Part shown: positions 25,708 through 30,626 of the stretch, one piece after another
Layout: the number at the start of each line of letters is the position of its first letter
Position numbering within the stretch: the first letter of the stretch is position 1
DNA from: Bacteroidia bacterium
GTDB taxonomy: Bacteria > Bacteroidota > Bacteroidia > Bacteroidales > Prolixibacteraceae
Direction of reading: 5' to 3'
DNA: 30,626 nt
NCBI GenBank assembly: GCA_025358395.1
Contig: JANYJT010000295.1
Coordinates: 1-30,626, forward strand
Made by a program: the position numbers and the translations under genes
Notes under the pieces: generated by a model
The model's input: only the letters and a program-made list of their open reading frames with translations
Database searches by the model: none
Told to the model about the DNA's origin: nothing

Positions 25708-26664
25708 TCATTCTAATTGTCTATCCACCAGGTAATTCAGTTCAGTTACTCCGCAAGTAAAATGTCTGGAAGTCAATAGTTTTAATTTTATTTTGTCTTT
25801 GATGTCCACAAACAATGGAATTCCCCGACCAAGAATAATTGGATTAACAAATAGCCAGTAGCCGTCAATTAAGTTCTGTTGAATGAGCGAATGTGTTGCT
25901 GTCGGACTACCAAAAAGCAAGATTTCTTCACCAGCCTGTTGTTTTATTTCATTTATTCTGGCTGAAATGTTGTTGCCAATAATTTTAGTATTAGTCAATC
26001 CTGCTTCATTCATTGTTTTTGATAAAACAATTTTATGAACTTTTCCATACTATTTTGAATGTTCAATGTCATGCTTGGTCGCTGTCGGCTTGTTACCTGC
26101 GGTAGGCCAATAATTTTCCATCATCTGATAAGTTACTCGTCCATAGATTGCTGTATCGCCATCGCTTATCCGCTTGCCGACATAATTAAAAATTTCTTCA
26201 TCAACTTTTAAATCTGTTTTCGTCAATACAATTATCGGTTTTACTTTAGAAGAATAACAAATTGTCAGATATCTTTCAAGTCTGTTGATATTGAAGTCTC
26301 TGTCAATAGCTTGAACCAGAAATGCATAATCAATATTTGCTGCTATTATTTGTATCTCTCCAAAGTGACCAACGGCTTGTCTTGTAATTATGGATAGTCT
26401 GGGTAATATTTGATGGATGATAGAAAAATCAGCATCATATGTTGTTAAAGCTACCCAATCGCCAACTGCCGGGAAGTCAATGCGGCTATTGGCTGAAAAT
26501 CGTAAATTTCCGGTTATTTCGGCCTCATATTCACCATTTTCGGTTTTTACGACATATCTTTCCTTGTGTTCTGCAATGACTCAACCAATCTCAAAGGCTG
26601 AAAGGTTATTCTCAACTCTTAATTTTCGGAGTTTGTCATTGTATCCCAAATCCTCTATTTTCAT
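25708..26664 (-). pseudogene. RsgA fragment fused in frame to a dihydrofolate-reductase-family fragment
   Basis: One reading frame of 319 codons runs from ATG 26664 to TGA 25708, with two in-frame stops: TGA at 26581-26583 and TAG at 26050-26052. The first part matches ribosome-small-subunit GTPase RsgA: AVGDWVALTTYD, IITRQAVGHFGEIQIIAANID and the G4 motif KPIIVLTKTDL. Directly after this, without a frame change, the sequence becomes a RibD C-terminal/dihydrofolate-reductase-type protein: YVGKRISDGDTAIYGRVTYQ, the stop in place of a likely tryptophan, then EEILLFGSPTATHSLI and NPIILGRGIPLF to the natural end. The RsgA half lacks its Walker-A GTP site and zinc domain, and the reductase half lacks its first part. 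It is a deletion fusion, now degraded. Confidence 0.85.
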
Positions 26665-26696
26665 AACTATTGCAAAGTTTCTTTTTTACATTGACC

Positions 26697-26847
26697 GCTA
26701 ACGCAGGAAACTACACTTAGTGGCGGTTTGCGGGCGATTTGGCTAGCGCCAATCTTCGATTCCCGTCAAGCCTAAATACCGACGGTGCGGAAAGATACAC
26801 ACCGGAAACCACTGTTGCCGCACTTGATGGGTTGCTGATGTTATAGC
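26697..26847. repeat. Structured cassette-border repeat A (attC-like architecture)
   Basis: This 151-bp element begins GCTAACG and ends GATGTTATAGC. It contains a nested imperfect hairpin: CCCGTCAAG (26762-26770) with CTTGATGGG (26823-26831), and inside it GTGCGG (26785-26790) with CCGCAC (26818-26823). A 14-base stretch is unpaired on one arm only. The 3' 90 bp aligns by eye with repeat B at 27577-27708 and the fold is the same. It lies directly downstream of the HigBA-type pair. Conserved one-sided bulges in a hairpin at cassette borders resemble integron attC sites, but no integron integrase is in the window. Confidence 0.6.
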
Positions 26848-26864
26848 TTAGTGCCTTAATTCAC

Positions 26865-27167
26865 TTATAGTTGCAAAGTCAATTTTAAATGTCCGCCAAG
26901 TCCCTGTTGAATAATTTTCATTAATGTCGATAGACGGATGTCCGATGCATTATTTTCAATTCTCGAAATATATGATTTGTTTGTTCCACATTTTTCGGCA
27001 AGTTCTTCTTGTGTCATACCAAGTTTCAACCTGGCTTCTTCGAGCAAAACTCCAAGTCTGAAGGACTCAAATTGCTGTTCCCATTCTTCTCGTTTAGGCT
27101 GTCCTTTTTTACCGTATTTTTTATCGAGAATTTGGTCTAATGTCGTGATATTACTTTTTGAATTCAT
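26865..27167 (-). CDS. HigA-type antitoxin, XRE-family HTH
   Basis: This 100-residue protein has a clear XRE helix-turn-helix in its middle: LEEARLKLGMTQEELAEKCGTNKSYISRIENNASD, about residues 42-76. A basic N-terminal part contains KKYGKKGQPKREEWEQ. It overlaps the end of the upstream toxin gene by 17 bp, in the toxin-first order of HigBA modules. It should neutralise the toxin and repress its own operon. It is intact, unlike most of its neighbours, as expected for an addiction module that resists loss. Confidence 0.9.
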   Translation of the reverse strand: MNSKSNITTLDQILDKKYGKKGQPKREEWEQQFESFRLGVLLEEARLKLGMTQEELAEKCGTNKSYISRIENNASDIRLSTLMKIIQQGLGGHLKLTLQL

Positions 27168-27495
27168 CCTGATATTCCTCCATTATTTTAAGTGCCTTTT
27201 CTAATTCTTGTTTCGGTGTCTTTTGAGTTTTCTTTTGGAAAGCGTTTCCTAAAACCACTAAATTCCCTTTGTCAAAGAAGGAAAAGATTCGATAAATATT
27301 ATTTCCAACTTCAACTCTAATTTCATATAGCCCCTTTGTTCCTTTCAAATGCTGAAAATATTTCTCTGGGACTTGTTTGGTCACTCGGATTAAGTTTAAA
27401 GTCCACTCAATTTTTGCTTGGACATTGTCAGCCTGTTTCCCGTAAAAGTCGAGAAAATAGTTCTTATACGCGATTACTTGTCTCTCAAAATTCAT
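27151..27495 (-). CDS. HigB-type toxin (RelE/Gp49 superfamily)
   Basis: This 114-residue protein matches the phage-Gp49-like/HigB branch of the RelE superfamily, mRNA interferases that usually cut on the ribosome. Typical stretches are VPEKYFQHLKGTKGLYEIRVEVGNNIYRIFSFFD, then LVVLGNAFQKKTQKTPKQELEKALKIMEEY. The basic and aromatic residues expected of the active site (R, Y, K) are present. It starts the two-gene operon and lies between repeats A and B, so it looks like the cargo of a mobile cassette. Confidence 0.9.
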   Translation of the reverse strand: MNFERQVIAYKNYFLDFYGKQADNVQAKIEWTLNLIRVTKQVPEKYFQHLKGTKGLYEIRVEVGNNIYRIFSFFDKGNLVVLGNAFQKKTQKTPKQELEKALKIMEEYQDEFKK

Positions 27496-27576
27496 AAAGC
27501 AAAGTTAACTATTCAGACAACTATTTCCAAATTTATTTTTGTCACCGGAAATCCTCCTACAAAGCGTCTGGCATTG

Positions 27577-27708
27577 GCTATAACGGTTGCGTGTATGAAA
27601 CGTTTGGCATTTCGAAGCGATTTCCTGTCAAGCCGAAAAACAGCCCAAGCGGAAAACTGCACACCGAAAACCACCGAGCCCGCACTTGACGGGTAGCTGA
27701 TGTTGAAC
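27577..27708. repeat. Structured cassette-border repeat B (attC-like architecture)
   Basis: This 132-bp element begins GCTATAACGG and ends GATGTTGAAC. It carries CCTGTCAAG (27624-27632) with CTTGACGGG (27685-27693), and inside this GCGG (27649-27652) with CCGC (27680-27683). The left arm has an unpaired insertion of 16 bases, as in repeat A. Both repeats point the same way and flank the HigBA-type pair. The starting GCTATAAC is the inverse of the GTTATAGC that ends repeat A. Confidence 0.6.
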
Positions 27709-27711
27709 TAA

Positions 27712-27737
27712 ATCCCGCCCAAAAAAATGGGCGGGAT
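27712..27737. terminator. Perfect GC-rich hairpin beside repeat B
   Basis: ATCCCGCCC (27712-27720) pairs perfectly with GGGCGGGAT (27729-27737) around an 8-base loop that includes seven A residues. There is no good T tract on either strand, so it may be a weak terminator or an end structure of a mobile element rather than a classical terminator. Confidence 0.4.
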
Positions 27738-27782
27738 AGTGGGTTTTCCATGTTAAATTTGTTCACCACAAATTCATTTAAT

Positions 27783-28217
27783 ATGGAAACAACAGTAAAG
27801 TTACGAAAAAAGTCGTTCACATTGGTTGAGCAGGCTATTCATCAGGTTCGGGGCTTCCGGAACCTTTACCAGGCGTTGGATGACAAAGTGAGGTTGTCGG
27901 GACAATCATCCTGCACGTTACACAGTTACAGCAGAAAATTGGCTTAGTTATGCCTACACCTTGGCAAACTTCCCCAGCACATCAGTGAAAAGGAGCTGAA
28001 CAAGTACCTTGCCCAGCTTGCCCGTCAGAGCAAAACCCCATCCCTGACCGACTTCAAGCACACGGTGTACGGTATCCGTTATTGCTACCGTATGCTTGGC
28101 ATGGCAGAAAAGATTGTTCATTTGCCGCAGATCAAACACGAAAACAAACTTCCGGCAGTATTGAACTATCAGGAGTGCAAAGCGCTGTTCAATGCTTCGG
28201 AACTGCTCAAACTATAA
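27783..28217 (+). pseudogene. Tyrosine recombinase/integrase, N-terminal part with amber codon
   Basis: The frame from ATG 27783 resembles the N-terminal core-binding region of Bacteroidota tyrosine recombinases, which are often next to IS elements. It reads SFTLVEQAIHQVRGFRN, CTLHSYSRKLA, then TAG at 27945-27947, and continues in the same frame as LCLHLGKLPQHISEKELNKY, YGIRYCYRMLGMAEKIV and LPAVLNYQECKALFN until TAA at 28217. In this kind of protein a glutamine (CAG) would be usual at the stop. The catalytic domain with the R-H-R-Y residues is missing. From 28218 to 28467 there is debris that I cannot assign. Confidence 0.75.
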
Positions 28218-28467
28218 ACTTTGAAGCCGTTCTGAAAAGGACATACAATACCATTGTCACTACCTTTCCGACTTCAAGAATTTTTGCCCGTAAATTCAAT
28301 CAATTATAGCTATTTGAAGAAGGAAAGCGGGGAAGCCTGCACCAAAAGCATACACTGATACCGCCGGAAAATCACCCCGAAAAATTGAAACTCCATAATA
28401 TGCAGATGTAAATTGAGCATCCGCAAGGGGATTTCGTGCAACAGGGCTTCATGTTGGGTCTCGTCCC

Positions 28468-28638
28468 TCACGAAGCCTTAGTTGTTACCGGCTGGCCATA
28501 TTTCTTTTCAAATTCCGACGATTTGTTTCGAAAATACTCTATAATTTGAGCTGAATCCATTTTTACAATCTCAGAATTTACATTATCGCGAATATCTCGC
28601 ATCATTTTTACGCAATCAAAATCTTTATTCGTTTTCAT
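28468..28638 (-). CDS. Small partner protein of the PIN gene, putative antitoxin
   Basis: This 56-residue protein begins MKTNKDFDCVKMMRDIRD. It overlaps the 3' end of the PIN-domain gene by 14 bp in the same direction. Small acidic/basic helical proteins of this form commonly accompany such PIN genes; I recognise the pattern but cannot name a family. The last residues (PVTTKAS) may be run-on sequence after the normal end near KKYG. It probably acts as antitoxin or chaperone to the PIN protein, but this is inferred from position. Confidence 0.6.
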   Translation of the reverse strand: MKTNKDFDCVKMMRDIRDNVNSEIVKMDSAQIIEYFRNKSSEFEKKYGQPVTTKAS

Positions 28639-29089
28639 AGTCAATCAAATCTTTAGGTGAACGTATCTCAATTGCCGGATACCCATTTTTTATATTAATC
28701 CCGTTGTATCCACGAATACGCTTGATGTTTACAATATGTTTAAAATTCCAACTCACCAACAAATCAAGCCGAAAGATTGTAGCCATTGCAATATGCAAGC
28801 AGTCCTCATAACTTGTCTGTCCTACAACATTTTCTTTAATGTATTCTAATGCAAGACTCACTGCATCATCGGTCAGTGTCAACACCTCATAATCAACCTG
28901 TAAATCACGGAGTAAAGTCCTTACTCTTTCGGGTGCGTTTAAAAGTTCTCCTTCTGTGATGTTTGAAATCACAATTTTGTACTCTCCTTTTTAAACCTCC
29001 TCGAATAATCTATGAGTAGCGACATCAAACTCCTTGTCAAAATACCCGCCAAGCACTGATGTATCAATATAAATCTTTTGAATCCTCAT
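28625..29089 (-). pseudogene. PIN-domain (VapC-like) ribonuclease gene with an in-frame ochre codon
   Basis: From ATG 29089 the frame encodes MRIQKIYIDTSVLGGYFD, with the first PIN aspartate at Asp9, and reaches TAA at codon 33 (28991-28993). It continues without a frame change as KGEYKIVISNITEGELLN, EDCLHIAMATIFRLDLLVSWNFKHI and IRGYNG to the stop at 28625. The full length would be 154 residues, normal for this family. The stop could come from CAA or AAA by one change. A downstream GTG at 28972 could start a fragment that lacks Asp9 and would be inactive. The gene overlaps a small partner gene downstream. Confidence 0.82.
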
Positions 29090-29240
29090 ATTAAACTGTC
29101 AATTTTGAACAAAATTAATTAATTCTAACGATATTTTTCCCCATGCGGTGGTGATTTGGTTGGCTTGCCGGTAACGGTCGGCTGTAAGCTCTTGAAAAAG
29201 TTTAAGTATACAAATTTTCATTGGGAGCCAAAGGGCAAGT

Positions 29241-30163
29241 GTGCGATTTTTCCAGAGGGTGAAAGTCCCTTATACGCTGGGGTAACGCCCGGAATTGCGA
29301 AGCAATCACGAACGCAAATAATTAGCTGACTGTATGTGAGTAAGTATTAGCAAGCCGCAAGTTGGTTTTCCGTGAGGGATTCAATGAAGGAAGCGGGACT
29401 GCAAAATCCGGTACTGATGCTTCGACTGCGCTCAGCAAAAACCAAGCAGAAACCTGATATGAGGCTATAAGACAGGATAAGGTAGCACACCATACCGACG
29501 TCCGAAGCTTTAAAGATGTTGAAATAGTAGATCAGGCAGGCATTGGATGAAGGGAAAAGCTATTACCGGGGGAGATCTTGTCAACCACGGGATGGTTATG
29601 GCAAGAAGTCAGCAGAGGCCATATTAGTCGGGGAATACGAGCTGAGGACAGAAACCTTGGAGGTCTCACAAGACGATGAAGGGCTAAACATTAAGATGTC
29701 CCAAATTAGGCATAGACCGGCCATCAGGCAGTAGCTGTGAGAAAAGTGGCATACGAAAACCTGTGGGTTTTACGTTACTGGGATATGGATTCGTTCCCAC
29801 GTACGTGAAAGGTGAGAAAGGCAAATACCAGTTGGTAGTAAGCGACAAGAGCTGGAAATCTCTCAAACAGAAGCTCAAAACCATCACACGGAAAGGAAGA
29901 ACCTGATCCGATTGGGGGTTGATCCGGATCATGCCTATCAGTGGAGTAGAACCCGGATGGGAGGATGGGCTGTTGCCCAGAGCCCGATTTTAGTAACAAC
30001 GATTACTTTGGAACGTTTGCGAAAAAGAGGTTATGAGGCTTTGCTAAGTTATTACGAGAAAGTTGCTCCGCATCTTAATGAACCGCTGTATACGAGACCC
30101 GTACGTACAGTGGTGTGAGAGGCGCTCCCCGTCAGTGATTACTGGCGGGGCAGTCTACTCGAT
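29241..30163 (+). mobile_element. Group II intron, ribozyme ends kept, maturase gene deleted
   Basis: The 5' end GTGCGATTTTTCCAGAGGGT followed by GAAAGTCCC is typical of bacterial group II introns, and the following 450 bp carries the structured domain I-III type sequence. The 3' end holds a domain V-like hairpin (30082-30114: ACCGCTGTA pairing with TACAGTGGT) and a domain VI hairpin (CCCCGTCAGT 30127-30136 with ACTGGCGGGG 30141-30150), then CTACTCGAT at the splice end. The total of about 920 bp compares with roughly 2 kb or more when the maturase is complete. It cannot move without help from another maturase. The exact 5' boundary could be two bases earlier. Confidence 0.8.
29763..30118 (+). 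pseudogene. Remnant of group II intron reverse transcriptase/maturase
   Basis: A first piece (29763-29906) reads VGFTLLGYGFVPTYVKGEKG and SWKSLKQKLKTITRK, which fits the end of the reverse-transcriptase/maturase X region, then stops at TGA. The next piece, in another frame, reads RKNLIRLGVDPDHAYQWSRT, GGWAVAQSPILVTTITL and LNEPLYTRPVRTVV, the C-terminal maturase part, ending at 30118. The reverse-transcriptase domain and roughly 60 residues between the two pieces are missing. The last codons overlap the domain V hairpin of the intron, so the protein end and the ribozyme core share DNA. Confidence 0.78.
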
Positions 30164-30184
30164 TACCGCCAGGTTTTCAGTCTG

Positions 30185-30511
30185 TCAAGCGAGTTTTACA
30201 GTCTGATTTAGCAACTCAACATTGAAATTGACCTTAGCATTCAAAGCCTTAAAAACTTTGATTATTGTCTCAAACCTAGCATCTGTCAAGCTGTTCTCCA
30301 ATTTGGAGATTTGTGCCTTTTTAACCCCAACAAGAAGTCCAAGTTGTTCTTGTGTCATGTTCCTGTCTTTACGAGCTTGTTTGATTGCTTCACCAAGTAA
30401 GTCAAGCCGTAATTCGTTCTCAAATGCGTCACGTTTTGGTGTTCCAATCTCTCCGATATACTTATCGGTGATTTCCTCTAAACTAATTGTCGTTAATGGC
30501 TTATTTTTCAT
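30185..30511 (-). CDS. HigA-type antitoxin, XRE-family HTH (second module)
   Basis: This 108-residue protein has an XRE helix-turn-helix at about residues 42-75: IKQARKDRNMTQEQLGLLVGVKKAQISKLENS. The N-terminal part YIGEIGTPKRDAFENELR matches the layout of the first antitoxin (KKYGKKGQPKREEWEQ), so the two are relatives but not recent copies. Its start overlaps the end of the upstream toxin gene by 11 bp. Its stop is 22 bp from the group II intron end, on the opposite strand. Confidence 0.9.
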   Translation of the reverse strand: MKNKPLTTISLEEITDKYIGEIGTPKRDAFENELRLDLLGEAIKQARKDRNMTQEQLGLLVGVKKAQISKLENSLTDARFETIIKVFKALNAKVNFNVELLNQTVKLA

Positions 30512-30626
30512 TGCGATTGATTTTTAAATTGAAATATTGTCTCCTTATGTTCTCCGCTTTATCTATTTCTCCTTGAGGTGTTTTATCTGTCTTTTTGATT
30601 AAACCATGCGTAGAAATTACAACTGT
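30501..30626 (-). CDS. HigB-type toxin, C-terminal part, cut by window edge
   Basis: The last 41 codons of a minus-strand gene lie at the right edge. They read STHGLIKKTDKTPQGEIDKA then ENIRRQYFNLKINRNEK and a stop. The KKTDKTPxxEIxKA stretch is the C-terminal signature of Gp49/HigB toxins and parallels KKTQKTPKQELEKA in the complete toxin at 27151-27495. The start lies outside the window. Confidence 0.82.
   Translation of the reverse strand, partial: TVVISTHGLIKKTDKTPQGEIDKAENIRRQYFNLKINRNEK

Noticed and set aside
26050..27947. Stop-codon reassignment (TAG or TGA read as an amino acid)
   Set aside because: TAG ends the second ceramidase-like gene and TGA ends several intact genes here, and other lesions (frameshift, deletions) show that the affected genes are decaying.
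30164..30195. Third attC-like repeat to the right of the intron, based on CTGTCAAGC
   Set aside because: The match to repeat B is only nine bases and lies in the coding end of the second antitoxin; no hairpin partner was found.

Overview
The window most likely comes from a Bacteroidota chromosome, probably an anaerobe of the Bacteroidales/Marinilabiliales type. This is inferred from the SusC/SusD pair, the GH92 mannosidase, the near absence of Shine-Dalgarno sequences, a K+-dependent membrane pyrophosphatase and a fermentative [FeFe]-hydrogenase. No rRNA or tRNA was seen. The window has three parts.

Part 1 (1-9.6 kb, all minus strand) is core energy metabolism. In transcription order it holds a membrane pyrophosphatase (hppA), a dihydroorotate-dehydrogenase-like flavoprotein, a NuoE-like and a NuoF-like subunit (ATGA overlap), the [FeFe]-hydrogenase catalytic subunit, the H-cluster maturase HydG, and an ExbB/TolQ-type proton-channel protein. 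The NuoE/NuoF/HydA set looks like a trimeric NADH-linked hydrogenase, but its flavin subunit is short and lacks the extra iron-sulfur modules of bifurcating HydB. HydG has an altered cysteine motif for its auxiliary cluster.

Part 2 (9.9-24.7 kb, all plus strand) is a SusCD-type nutrient-acquisition locus: GH92 alpha-mannosidase, PKD-domain lipoprotein, SusC, SusD, a strong terminator, a PqaA-like alpha/beta hydrolase, a ceramidase-like hydrolase, a PHP-family phosphoesterase and a second ceramidase-like hydrolase. Only one enzyme is a glycosidase. The others suggest ester, amide and phosphoester cleavage. My working hypothesis is a system for a mannosylated, phosphate- and amide-containing lipid or conjugate, for example a mannosyl-inositol-phosphoryl-ceramide-like molecule. 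This is inference only. Gene junctions in parts 1 and 2 carry tandem 8-bp repeats.

Part 3 (24.7-30.6 kb) is a decaying accessory region. It holds a deleted methyltransferase, an RsgA-DHFR fusion with two in-frame stops, a HigBA-type toxin-antitoxin pair between two homologous structured repeats (attC-like in architecture), a truncated tyrosine recombinase with an amber codon, a PIN-domain gene with an ochre codon and its small partner, a group II intron with a gutted maturase gene, and a second HigBA-type module that runs off the right edge.
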